Shown: positions 8,497 through 16,301 of the stretch, one piece after another
Layout: each line of letters opens with the position of its first letter
Numbering within the stretch: the first letter of the stretch is position 1
Origin: Vibrio sp. JPW-9-11-11
Lineage (GTDB): Bacteria > Pseudomonadota > Gammaproteobacteria > Enterobacterales > Vibrionaceae
Assembly (NCBI RefSeq): GCF_013369335.1
Contig: NZ_SZQJ01000007.1
Location: 1-64,000, forward strand
Direction: 5' to 3'
Length of the DNA stretch: 64,000 nucleotides
Program-made: the position numbers and the translations under genes
Notes under the pieces: model-generated
What the model saw: the letters and a program-made list of their open reading frames with translations, nothing else
What the model was told of the DNA's origin: nothing
Database searches by the model: none

Positions 8497-9273
8497 TTAT
8501 AGTCGATTTTTTTCTTGGCGTAACTGTGCAAAATACTCATCGATTAACGCCTCATATCGACCGTCTCGCTTCATCTGCGCCAACACCGTATCAAAACGTG
8601 CTCGCAGCGTTTGGTGCCCACGTCGTTTGGAAAAAGCGATATAACTCGGTGTTGCCTCCAGCGCAGGAGAGAGGATCGTTAGCGCTTGCTCTAGATTCTC
8701 GGTCACTAGAATACTGCGCGCACCAAAATGGTTGTTTACCCACACATCCGCCCGTCCCGCCCTCACCAAATGAGCACACTCATCAGCGCCATCACGTTGA
8801 AATACTTCACGAAATCGATGTTCGACAAGCAATTGGTCAAACTGCTCACCATAGCTCACGCGGTTCACGACACACAGCGCCAACGAAGAAAGGTCTTGTG
8901 TAAAAAAGTTTTGGCTAGACAAAGAAGAAGACGATCGAACCACTAAACTGATGTTTTGCGTGAACAACACCTGGTGACTGAAATCGGCAAAGCGTTCTCG
9001 AGTCGGGTTTTTGAACGCGGTGAAAATCGCATCCGCCCGACCATACTCTATTAAGTTTAACGCTCTCGCCCAGGGCAGAACTTCAATAGTGATAGATTGG
9101 TTAAGTTCAGCAAACACGGTTTCCACCAGTTTAACCGCCACCCCAGACACCTCTCCCTGACGCGTCTCAATGTATGGAGGATAGTCAAGCGTCACGAGCT
9201 GGAGAGAGGTCTGGGCGAGTGAAGCTGGCCCCGCTAAACAGAGTGATAGGCATAGCAGTAACGCTCGCGTCAT
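8497..9273 (-). CDS. Orphan extracellular solute-binding protein (SBP_bac_3 family)
   Basis: Periplasmic protein of 258 aa with a cleavable signal peptide (MTRALLLCLSLCLAGPASLA) and a family 3 solute-binding fold. Recognisable segments are LQLVTLDYPPYIE, the GVAVKLVETVFAEL helix and GRADAIFTAFKNPTRERFADFS. The start at 9273 has AGGGAG upstream. Amino acids are the usual ligands of this family, but no permease or ATPase gene is adjacent, so it may work with a distant transporter or as a sensor. Ligand unknown. Single gene flanked by terminators. Confidence 0.75.
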   Translation of the reverse strand: MTRALLLCLSLCLAGPASLAQTSLQLVTLDYPPYIETRQGEVSGVAVKLVETVFAELNQSITIEVLPWARALNLIEYGRADAIFTAFKNPTRERFADFSHQVLFTQNISLVVRSSSSLSSQNFFTQDLSSLALCVVNRVSYGEQFDQLLVEHRFREVFQRDGADECAHLVRAGRADVWVNNHFGARSILVTENLEQALTILSPALEATPSYIAFSKRRGHQTLRARFDTVLAQMKRDGRYEALIDEYFAQLRQEKNRL

Positions 9274-9406
9274 CTGTGCTCCCTGCCGAATGTTCCGCCA
9301 CGCCAGCTTGTTGCCACCCAATTGCTTACCCTCACACCAGCATACTCATTTAATTAAAGTCGACCACTAACGCTTGTCAAACTCCCCCCCCGCTTCTAAG
9401 AGGCAC

Positions 9407-9434
9407 AAAAAAGCCGGAGTGGTTGCTCCGGCTT
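9407..9434 (-). terminator. Terminator of the AbgT-family gene
   Basis: AAGCCGGAG (9411-9419) pairs with CTCCGGCTT (9426-9434). The A run at 9407-9412 is the T tract on the reverse strand. Confidence 0.85.
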
Positions 9435-9455
9435 GAATCATAATGAAGTCACACC

Positions 9456-11042
9456 TTATGGCGTGTAATAGGTTGCAGCGCCCGGTCCTACTGGTAGTCC
9501 AAACACGAAGACCCAGAGATAGAACAGCAAACTCCAACCGACAATAAAGCAGATAGAGTAAGGGAGCATGGTTGCGATCAGCGTGCCGATACCGAGATTC
9601 TTCATGTAACGTGTCGCTACCGCTAGGATAAGACCGAAGTAGCTCATCATAGGGGTAATGATGTTGGTGGTTGAGTCACCGATACGGTAGGCCGCCTGAA
9701 TCGTTTCCGGAGCGTAGCCAACCAGCATAAGCATTGGAACAAAGATAGGCGCAGTAACCGCCCACTGTGCAGATGCAGAACCAATCATAAGGTTGATGAA
9801 ACCACACATTAGGATAAAGGCGAAGAACAGCATTGGACCAGTTAGACCAATTTCTTGTAGGAAGCTCGCACCCGCGACGGCAAATACTTGACCAAAGTTA
9901 GTCCACTTAAAGAAAGCAACAAACTGAGCGGCAAAGAACACCAATACGATGTACATGCCCATCGAGGACATTGACTTAGCCATCGCATCAATCACGTCGC
10001 GATCTGTCTTCATTGTGCCAACCACCTTGCCGTAGACAAAGCCTGGAATCGCAAAGAAAACAAAAATAAACGCAACGATACTCTTCAAAAACGGCGAACC
10101 TGCAACCGTACCTGCATCCGAGCGTAGAATGCCGTCGGCTGGAACAATCGTCCACGCCAGTAGCGCCGACACCAACAGTACCGCAAGGCCTGCAAGCTTA
10201 AGGCCTTTTTTCTCAATGGCGGCGAGTTTACCCATCTTATCTTGCGATAGATCTTCTGATGCGTCTTCGTCGTTGTATTGGCCTAATTTTGGCTCAACGA
10301 TTTTCTCGGTTACGAAAGCACCTGTAATCGCAATGAAGAAGGTCGATACAAACATGAAGTACCAGTTAACTTCAGGGCCAACGGTATAAGTTGGATCGAT
10401 CATCTGTGCTGCCGTCTCGGTAATGCCCGACAGCAACGGGTCAACCGTACCAATCAATAGGTTGGCAGAGTAACCACCAGACACACCAGCAAACGCTGCA
10501 GCCAAACCTGCCAGTGGGTGACGACCCAGCGAGTGAAATAGCATGGCAGCCAATGGAATCAATACCACGTAACCCAGCTCTGACGCCGTGTTGGATATGA
10601 TGCCAGCAAACACAACCGTCACCGTCACCATACGCTTAGATGCGCCCATTACCATGCCGCGCATGGCCGCAGACAGTAAGCCTGAGTATTCGGCAATCGC
10701 CACACCTAGCATGGCCACTAAAACGGTACCTAACGGTGCAAAGCCAACAAAGTTTTTAACAAGATTGGTGACAATTAGCTCTAAACCGTCTGCGTTGAGT
10801 AAGCTGACAACGTGAATCATGCCGTCTGCTGCACGGCCTTTGGCTCCTTCAGGGCGAGGATCCATTACCGATACTTCGAAATAGCCCGCAATGCCTGACA
10901 AGACTAAGATGGCAAGACAGAAGATGGCAAATAGAGTGATTGGGTGGGGTAACAGGTTCCCCAAATATTCAACTGAATCTAAGAAACGCGTAAATAATGG
11001 TTTCTTAGGGTTATTACGTTTAATCGAAGCAGATGAACTCAT
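9456..11042 (-). CDS. AbgT-family transporter
   Basis: Polytopic inner-membrane protein of 528 aa. The start at 11042 follows a near-perfect AAGGAGGG. Segments VGFAPLGTVLVAMLGVAIAE, SNTASELGYVVLIPLAA, GYSANLLIGTVDPLLSGIT and INLMIGSASAQWAVTAPIFVPM match the AbgT family, which includes the p-aminobenzoyl-glutamate importer AbgT and the sulfonamide exporter MtrF. No abgA/abgB hydrolase gene is adjacent, so either uptake or efflux is possible. It appears to be monocistronic. Confidence 0.88.
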   Translation of the reverse strand: MSSSASIKRNNPKKPLFTRFLDSVEYLGNLLPHPITLFAIFCLAILVLSGIAGYFEVSVMDPRPEGAKGRAADGMIHVVSLLNADGLELIVTNLVKNFVGFAPLGTVLVAMLGVAIAEYSGLLSAAMRGMVMGASKRMVTVTVVFAGIISNTASELGYVVLIPLAAMLFHSLGRHPLAGLAAAFAGVSGGYSANLLIGTVDPLLSGITETAAQMIDPTYTVGPEVNWYFMFVSTFFIAITGAFVTEKIVEPKLGQYNDEDASEDLSQDKMGKLAAIEKKGLKLAGLAVLLVSALLAWTIVPADGILRSDAGTVAGSPFLKSIVAFIFVFFAIPGFVYGKVVGTMKTDRDVIDAMAKSMSSMGMYIVLVFFAAQFVAFFKWTNFGQVFAVAGASFLQEIGLTGPMLFFAFILMCGFINLMIGSASAQWAVTAPIFVPMLMLVGYAPETIQAAYRIGDSTTNIITPMMSYFGLILAVATRYMKNLGIGTLIATMLPYSICFIVGWSLLFYLWVFVFGLPVGPGAATYYTP

Positions 11043-11165
11043 CTGTTCCCTCCTTGTAGTTATTCCTGGGCAAATGTGACAAAAATGTTCCAAATGCCGG
11101 CGAGAGATTACTCGACAAAACACTCAATTAGAAATGCAAAATGTTACCAAATGTGTAATAGATCA

Positions 11166-11203
11166 TATTTTTTAACGCTATTTGCACAATTATTTAGCAA
11201 ATA
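11166..11203 (-). promoter_or_regulatory. Putative AbgT promoter with overlapping inverted repeat
   Basis: On the reverse strand TTGTGC (11184-11189), a 16-bp spacer and TATGAT make a plausible sigma-70 promoter. TATTTGC (11179-11185) and GCAAATA (11197-11203) form an inverted repeat overlapping the -35 box, as an operator would. The cognate regulator is not known. Confidence 0.4.
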
Positions 11204-11315
11204 ACACTACCAGAAAATCATTAAGTAGAATTATCGTTCGTATAAAACCATTCATACTGTTTACCTCTTGTTCGATAACTCATTGATTAATTGAACTACG
11301 ATTAAATCGCTCAAA

Positions 11316-11345
11316 CGAAAAGACGCTCAAAAAGAGAGTGAGCGC
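11316..11345 (-). terminator. Possible terminator of rpmE2-rpmJ2
   Basis: CGCTCA (11324-11329) pairs with TGAGCG (11339-11344). On the reverse strand it is followed by TCTTTTC. The stem is short and the T tract interrupted. Confidence 0.4.
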
Positions 11346-11418
11346 CGATGATAAAGACGTGAGGTCAATTAGATCAGATCGCTGGTAACGGTAACAACCT
11401 ACTTACATGAGTTGTGGG

Positions 11419-11544
11419 TTATTTCTGTACCGCTTTAAACCTTGGGTTGGTTTTACAAATTACATATAGACGGCCTTTTCTTTTGACGATTTGACAATCG
11501 GGGTGACGGCTTTTCGCACTTTTGAGCGACTTTACAACTTTCAT
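11419..11544 (-). CDS. rpmJ2: Zinc-independent ribosomal protein L36 paralogue (YkgO type)
   Basis: A 41-aa protein that starts [20 protein letters not shown] and continues [21 protein letters not shown]. It matches the YkgO/RpmJ2 form of L36, which replaces the zinc-ribbon L36 when zinc is scarce. Only two cysteines remain of the four-ligand set used by zinc-binding L36. Its ATG follows the rpmE2 stop directly (TAAATG), so the two are translated from one message. The pair is preceded by a Zur-type palindrome. Confidence 0.9.
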   Translation of the reverse strand: MKVVKSLKSAKSRHPDCQIVKRKGRLYVICKTNPRFKAVQK

Positions 11545-11805
11545 TTATTGTTCTCCCTGTGCGAAATGGCCGAACCGACGCTTAAAGTTAGCAACACGCC
11601 CTTCTTTATGTATTACGCGCTGTTTTCCGGTATAGAAAGGGTGTGACAGAGACGAAACCTCGATCGTAAAGTAGGGATAGGTTTTGCCATCCTGCCACTC
11701 TATTGTGCGCTCGGTTTGCAATGTCGAACCAATCAAAAAGTACTCATCAACACTGGTGTCATGAAAAACGACCGTCCGGTACTGTGGATGGATATTGGGT
11801 TGCAT
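11545..11805 (-). CDS. rpmE2: Type B 50S ribosomal protein L31 (zinc-independent, YkgM type)
   Basis: An 86-aa alternative L31. It begins [20 protein letters not shown] and contains [13 protein letters not shown], both hallmarks of type B L31, and it lacks the CXXC zinc motif of standard L31. Swapping it into ribosomes frees zinc. Ribosome site GGAG lies eight bases before the ATG. First gene of the rpmE2-rpmJ2 pair; the upstream palindrome at 11825-11840 predicts Zur repression in zinc-replete cells. Confidence 0.95.
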   Translation of the reverse strand: MQPNIHPQYRTVVFHDTSVDEYFLIGSTLQTERTIEWQDGKTYPYFTIEVSSLSHPFYTGKQRVIHKEGRVANFKRRFGHFAQGEQ

Positions 11806-11824
11806 AGTGACTCCATTTAAATTG

Positions 11825-11840
11825 TTATGTTATAACATAA
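11825..11840. promoter_or_regulatory. Zur box upstream of rpmE2
   Basis: TTATGTTATAACATAA is a perfect 16-bp palindrome that matches the core of the proteobacterial Zur box (TGTTATANTATAACA-like). It lies 20 bases before the rpmE2 start. A weaker Fur-like stretch, TGATAATCAATCTCA, follows at about 11845-11859. Confidence 0.8.
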
Positions 11841-11919
11841 TAAATGATAATCAATCTCATAAAGTTTTACTATCTTTTTTATGATACTTTTATGCCATCC
11901 AGCATTTGAGAGCCATCCT

Positions 11920-12615
11920 ATGTATTCCGTAGAGCCGATCGGTTTTATTGAAAGCCCATATAAAGAGAAATTTGCTGTCCCTAGGCAGCCAAAATTAGTT
12001 CCCACCGCAACGGCAAGAGTACGACTCGTGGGACACGCTAACAGCCCTGAGTCCATTCGAGGGATCGAACAATTTAGCCATATTTGGCTACTGTTTATGT
12101 TTGACCAAAACTTAGCGGCAGGTTGGAAACCCACCGTGCGACCTCCTCGACTGGGAGGCAATGAGCGCGTCGGCGTCTTTGCCTCACGCTCAACGTTTCG
12201 CCCCAATGGCATCGGTATGTCTGCAGTTAAACTGACTGCGACGAGTCAACAAGGCGACCAAATATACCTAGACTTAGGCAATGTCGATTTGGTTGATGGC
12301 ACCCCAATTATCGATATCAAGCCTTATATTCCATACAGTGACAGCATCAGCGATGCCTGCGGTGGCTATGCTGAGCACGAGCCAGAGACACTGCCAGTGA
12401 GCTTCTCCACTCAAGCGCTCGACGTACTCAGCGCCCGACCTCAGCGAGAAATAGAAACTCAAGTCATTGAGCAAGTGTTAGCGCAAGATCCTCGACCTGC
12501 CTACAAAAAATCCAAACCCGATAACAAAGAATACGCGGTGAACTTGTTCGATTTGAATGTGAAATTTACCGTTAGCAGTAACTTAGTGACGGTTACTGCG
12601 ATTGAACGCTTTTGA
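11920..12615 (+). CDS. trmO: tRNA (N6-threonylcarbamoyladenosine37-N6)-methyltransferase TrmO
   Basis: SAM-dependent enzyme that methylates t6A37 in certain tRNAs, formerly TsaA/YaeB. The 231-aa product begins MYSVEPIGFIESPYKEKFAVPRQ; the ATG at 11920 is chosen because the family starts here. Signatures include IEQFSHIWLLFMFDQN, RPPRLGG, GVFASRSTFRPNGIGMSAVKL and DGTPIIDIKPYIPYSD. The VirR/UPF0066 beta barrel occupies the N-terminal two thirds, with a small C-terminal domain. It is divergent from rpmE2, and the proS promoter overlaps its stop codon. The trmO-proS adjacency is also seen in enterics. Confidence 0.93.
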   Translation: MYSVEPIGFIESPYKEKFAVPRQPKLVPTATARVRLVGHANSPESIRGIEQFSHIWLLFMFDQNLAAGWKPTVRPPRLGGNERVGVFASRSTFRPNGIGMSAVKLTATSQQGDQIYLDLGNVDLVDGTPIIDIKPYIPYSDSISDACGGYAEHEPETLPVSFSTQALDVLSARPQREIETQVIEQVLAQDPRPAYKKSKPDNKEYAVNLFDLNVKFTVSSNLVTVTAIERF

Positions 12616-12641
12616 CAAAGCCAAATGGCTGATATTATAAG
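12612..12641 (+). promoter_or_regulatory. Putative proS promoter
   Basis: A perfect TTGACA (12612-12617) overlaps the trmO stop. TTATAA (17-bp spacing) or TATAAG (18-bp) follows. A 7-bp hairpin, TCCCTTA/TAAGGGA (12656-12674), lies in the resulting leader. Confidence 0.6.
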
Positions 12642-12707
12642 CGGCTTAACTTTATTCCCTTAACGTCTAAGGGATGTCTGTCAAACATTGAAAACGGATA
12701 CCATAGA

Positions 12708-14423
12708 ATGCGTACCAGTAACTATCTTCTTTCTACTCTGAAGGAGACTCCAAACGACGCAGAAGTAGTGAGCCACCAGCTCATGCTACGTGCAGGTATG
12801 ATCCGTAAGCTGGCTTCAGGTCTTTATACCTGGCTACCTACCGGTCTGCGTGTGTTGCGTAAAGTCGAAAACATCGTTCGTCAAGAAATCGATAATGCCG
12901 GTGCAGTCGAAACCTTGATGCCCGTTGTTCAGCCGTTTGAACTATGGGAAGAGACAGGTCGCAGCGAGAAGATGGGTCCTGAGCTACTTCGCTTTACTGA
13001 CCGCCACGTGCGTCCGTTTGTACTTAGCCCTACAGCGGAAGAAGTGATCACTAGCTTGGTACGTAACGAGGTAAGCTCATACAAGCAACTACCGCTCAAC
13101 CTGTACCAAATCCAAACTAAATTCCGTGATGAACGTCGCCCACGTTTCGGCGTTATGCGTTCACGTGAGTTTTCGATGATGGACGCTTACAGCTTCGATA
13201 TCGACAAAGAAGGGTTGCAAAAGTCTTACGATGCCATGCACGACGCTTACTGCAGGGCCTTTGACCGTATGGGCTTAGATTACCGCCCTGTGCTTGCAGA
13301 TAGCGGTGCTATCGGTGGCAGCGGCTCACAAGAGTTCCACGTTCTAGCCGAAAGCGGTGAAGACCTGATCGCCTTCTCGACTGAATCAGACTACGCGGCC
13401 AACATCGAAAAAGCAGAAGCCCTAGCCCCTGCTGATGCCGCGCCAGCACCGACTCAAACCATGACTTTGGTTGATACGCCAAACGCGAAAACTATCGCCG
13501 AGCTGGTTGAACAGTTTGAGTTGCCAATCGAGAAGACGGTTAAGACTCTATTCGTTAAAGCATCTGATGATGTTGAAGCAGAGATCATCGCGCTTATCAT
13601 CCGTGGCGATCACGAGTTGAACGAAGTCAAGGCAGAGAATCTTCCTCAAGTAGCGGCTCCTCTAGAAATGGCCTCTGAAGAAGAAATCCGCGCGCTTATT
13701 GGCGCAGGCCCAGGCTCACTAGGCCCGGTAGGTCTAAAACTGCCGTTCATCGTTGATCGCTCTGTCGCGGTAATGAGTGACTTTGGTGCGGGCGCCAATA
13801 TCGATGATAAGCACTACTTCGGTATTAACTGGGGCCGCGACGTCGAGCTGGGTCAAGTTGAAGATCTACGTAACGTCGTAGAAGGCGATCCTAGCCCATG
13901 CGGCCAAGGCACTATCCAGCTAAAGCGCGGGATTGAAGTCGGTCATATCTTCCAGTTAGGTAACACCTACTCGGCTGCGATGAACTGTGGTGTACTCGGC
14001 CCTGACGGTAAAAACGCCATTCTCGAAATGGGCTGTTACGGAATTGGTATTACTCGCGTGGTGGCGGCGGCAATTGAGCAAAACCACGACAAGTACGGCA
14101 TCATCTGGCCAGATGCATTGGCGCCGTTCCAAGTAGCGATCGTGCCAATGAACATGCACAAATCAGAAGAAGTGCAGCAAGCGGCTGAAAAGCTTTACGC
14201 TGAATTGAGCGCGATGGGCATTGATGTTCTGTTCGATGACCGCAAAGAGCGCCCTGGTGTTATGTTCTCTGATATGGAACTGATCGGTGTACCACACACG
14301 ATTATCATCGGTGACCGCAGTATGAAAGAAGGCAACTTCGAGTACAAAAACCGCCGTACCGGTGAGAAAACTGCCGTTGCAATGGCAGACATCGTGGAGC
14401 ACGTCAAAGCGCAACTCGCTTAA
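12708..14423 (+). CDS. proS: Prolyl-tRNA synthetase
   Basis: Class II aminoacyl-tRNA synthetase of 571 aa, the bacterial type with an inserted editing domain. It begins [20 protein letters not shown]. Motif 2 reads [30 protein letters not shown] (about 136-165, split here by function). The YbaK-like editing insert (about 225-390) should clear Ala-tRNA(Pro). Motif 3 lies in [18 protein letters not shown]. The C-terminal anticodon-binding domain follows [14 protein letters not shown]. Own promoter and terminator. Confidence 0.97.
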   Translation: MRTSNYLLSTLKETPNDAEVVSHQLMLRAGMIRKLASGLYTWLPTGLRVLRKVENIVRQEIDNAGAVETLMPVVQPFELWEETGRSEKMGPELLRFTDRHVRPFVLSPTAEEVITSLVRNEVSSYKQLPLNLYQIQTKFRDERRPRFGVMRSREFSMMDAYSFDIDKEGLQKSYDAMHDAYCRAFDRMGLDYRPVLADSGAIGGSGSQEFHVLAESGEDLIAFSTESDYAANIEKAEALAPADAAPAPTQTMTLVDTPNAKTIAELVEQFELPIEKTVKTLFVKASDDVEAEIIALIIRGDHELNEVKAENLPQVAAPLEMASEEEIRALIGAGPGSLGPVGLKLPFIVDRSVAVMSDFGAGANIDDKHYFGINWGRDVELGQVEDLRNVVEGDPSPCGQGTIQLKRGIEVGHIFQLGNTYSAAMNCGVLGPDGKNAILEMGCYGIGITRVVAAAIEQNHDKYGIIWPDALAPFQVAIVPMNMHKSEEVQQAAEKLYAELSAMGIDVLFDDRKERPGVMFSDMELIGVPHTIIIGDRSMKEGNFEYKNRRTGEKTAVAMADIVEHVKAQLA

Positions 14424-14441
14424 GCTAACGCTCAAAATGAT

Positions 14442-14472
14442 AAAAGGCCGATGGAAAACATCGGCCTTTTTT
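14442..14472 (+). terminator. Terminator of proS
   Basis: GGCCGATG (14446-14453) pairs with CATCGGCC (14459-14466), and six T residues follow. Confidence 0.9.
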
Positions 14473-14502
14473 ATTGCAACAGAGCAGCAGGCGTTAATTG
14501 AA

Positions 14503-15348
14503 CTATTCCAACGGCTCCGTCGGCGCTTGGCTGGCAACCTTCTTCGGAGCAAATGGCACATCCGTTAACTCGTCGGCGTTGCCATCAACAATCTCGCCAA
14601 AATGCAAAATGCCGAATTCACCCGGTTTCATACGATGCCACTGCTCATTGTCGGTAAGCGGTTGAGTGGCGATCACTGAGACAATATCATTCGGCGTGGT
14701 CTCTTCTTGAAAGTTAATTTCCACATCTTCATCAATCAGCGAAGCCTTGCCAAAAGGAGCTCGACGCGTGATCCAATATAAGTGGTTGGTGCAAAATGTC
14801 ATCACATACTCACCGTCAGAGAGAAGCATATTGAACACCCCTTTCTGCTTCAAGATGTCACAACACTGAGCCACAAAACGAAACACGCCAATCATATCTT
14901 GTGGCGGCTCTGGGTAACGATCTTCCATCTGCTTTAGCAACCAACAGAACGCCAGTTCGCTGTCGGTTTGGCCAACAGGCCGATGCCGCCCGGTATTGAG
15001 GTCTTGATAATCACTCAACTGGCCATTGTGAGCAAACGTCCAATAGCGACCCCATAACTCACGTGTAAAGGGGTGCGTGTTTTCTAGATTCACTCCACCA
15101 CGGTTAGCTTGGCGAATATGGCTGACCACTGCGCAACTTTTGATCGGGTAGTTTTGAACTAATTCGGCAATTTTTGAACGACAGCTTGGATTTGGGTCTT
15201 TAAAGTTACGAAATCCTTTACCTTCATAGAAAGTGATCCCCCAGCCATCGCGGTGCGGGCCAGTTTTCCCCCCGCGCTGCATCAGTCCGGTGAAACTAAA
15301 ACAGATATCAGTGGGTACATTGGCGCTCATTCCGAGCAATTCACACAT
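14503..15348 (-). CDS. yafJ: Class II glutamine amidotransferase, YafJ type
   Basis: A 281-aa protein with an N-terminal nucleophile glutaminase fold. The nucleophile would be Cys2 after removal of Met1 (MCELLGMSANVPTDICFSF). Conserved pieces are RGGKTGPHRDGWGI, SHIRQANRGGVNLENTHPF and WTFAHNGQLSDY. It lies near gmhA and fadE, as yafJ does in E. coli. The physiological substrate is not established; the family also includes EgtC-like ergothioneine enzymes, but no ergothioneine genes are present here. Confidence 0.88.
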   Translation of the reverse strand: MCELLGMSANVPTDICFSFTGLMQRGGKTGPHRDGWGITFYEGKGFRNFKDPNPSCRSKIAELVQNYPIKSCAVVSHIRQANRGGVNLENTHPFTRELWGRYWTFAHNGQLSDYQDLNTGRHRPVGQTDSELAFCWLLKQMEDRYPEPPQDMIGVFRFVAQCCDILKQKGVFNMLLSDGEYVMTFCTNHLYWITRRAPFGKASLIDEDVEINFQEETTPNDIVSVIATQPLTDNEQWHRMKPGEFGILHFGEIVDGNADELTDVPFAPKKVASQAPTEPLE

Positions 15349-15418
15349 GGTTTACGGTTCTCCTTAGCAAACCTGAGTATCGGCACCGCTGCCGACACTC
15401 CTTCAAATGAGCGAGTCG

Positions 15419-15997
15419 TTACGCTTCCATCTCTTTTTCGATCAACTGAATCACGATATGGATGATCTTGATGTGGATCTCTTGGATACGGTCGGCATAG
15501 CCAAAGTGAGGAACACGAATTTCGATATCGGCGAGGCCAGCCATTTTGCCTCCATCTTTACCGGTCAGCGCGATGGTTTTCATCCCTTTCGCTTGCGCTG
15601 CCTCGATGGCTTTTAAAATGTTGCCTGAATTGCCAGACGTCGACAAACCAAACAGCACATCGCCTTTTGAACCCACAGCTTCAACGTAGCGAGAAAAAAC
15701 AAACTCATAACCAAAGTCGTTACTGACACATGAAAGATGGCTTGGATCTGAGATAGCAATACCAGGTAGGCCAGGGCGATTTTCACGGTAACGCCCAGTC
15801 AATTCCTCGGCAAAATGCATCGCATCACAATGGGAACCGCCATTGCCACACGAGAGTACTTTCCCGCCCTGTTTAAAGGAATCAGCAATCATTTTTGCGG
15901 CGGCTTCAATCTGAGCGATATTGTGCTCATCACTCAAAAACTTATTGAGTACGTCGGCCGCTTCCGTCAATTCACTTTTAATTAAATCCTGGTACAT
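15419..15997 (-). CDS. gmhA: Sedoheptulose-7-phosphate isomerase GmhA
   Basis: First enzyme of ADP-heptose synthesis for LPS core; it converts sedoheptulose 7-phosphate to D-glycero-D-manno-heptose 7-phosphate. The SIS domain protein is 192 aa. It contains [32 protein letters not shown] and a C-terminal [10 protein letters not shown] zinc/active-site helix. It is divergent from fadE and followed by yafJ. gmhB, two steps later in the same pathway, is at 5.1-5.6 kb. Confidence 0.96.
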   Translation of the reverse strand: MYQDLIKSELTEAADVLNKFLSDEHNIAQIEAAAKMIADSFKQGGKVLSCGNGGSHCDAMHFAEELTGRYRENRPGLPGIAISDPSHLSCVSNDFGYEFVFSRYVEAVGSKGDVLFGLSTSGNSGNILKAIEAAQAKGMKTIALTGKDGGKMAGLADIEIRVPHFGYADRIQEIHIKIIHIVIQLIEKEMEA

Positions 15998-16201
15998 AGG
16001 CTTGTCTCTAATCGTTGTAATAGGGTGGTGCTATCCATACAGAAAGCGTTATTTACAGAGTTTACCCAAACATTCGGTACTGTCGATAGCCTGTTGAGAA
16101 CAAATACGCTTTTGTCACCTCTCTTCGCTCATAAATCGGGCACCACTTGGCATTTTTGGACTCATCACTCTATCTAGATCACTTTTTGAACAATTGACCA
16201 T

Positions 16202-16231
16202 TTTACATTTCATTAATACTTTGATTACACT
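16202..16231 (+). promoter_or_regulatory. Putative fadE promoter
   Basis: TTTACA (16202-16207) and TACACT (16226-16231) are separated by 18 bp. The predicted start falls inside the FadR-like site just downstream. Confidence 0.5.
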
Positions 16232-16232
16232 T

Positions 16233-16249
16233 AACTGGTTAGACCTCTT
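16233..16249. promoter_or_regulatory. FadR operator of fadE
   Basis: AACTGGTTAGACCTCTT matches the 17-bp FadR operator pattern with the TGGTnnGACC core. Its position over the predicted transcription start fits FadR repression released by long-chain acyl-CoA. Confidence 0.72.
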
Positions 16250-16301
16250 ACTAGATATCGACGTATAACAAACCAATAATCGTCGTAAAAGGAAAACAAC
16301 T

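Larger units (their letters stand above)
11043..11418. other. Intergenic region between the AbgT gene and rpmJ2
   Basis: This 376-bp AT-rich stretch holds no convincing open frame. It contains the AbgT ribosome site, a putative reverse-strand promoter with an overlapping inverted repeat (11166-11203), and a weak terminator-like hairpin for rpmJ2 (11316-11345). The remainder, about 11210-11310, shows no recognisable signal. Confidence 0.6.
15998..16301. other. Intergenic region between gmhA and fadE
   Basis: About 300 bp between divergent genes. The fadE side holds a sigma-70-like promoter and a FadR operator (16202-16249). The gmhA side must hold a reverse-strand promoter, but no strong match stands out. 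No additional open frame or hairpin is convincing. Confidence 0.55.

Noticed and set aside
8481..8903. A 140-codon forward frame beginning in the metQ terminator
   Set aside because: It overlaps the binding-protein gene on the other strand and starts within a terminator; its translation shows no family features.
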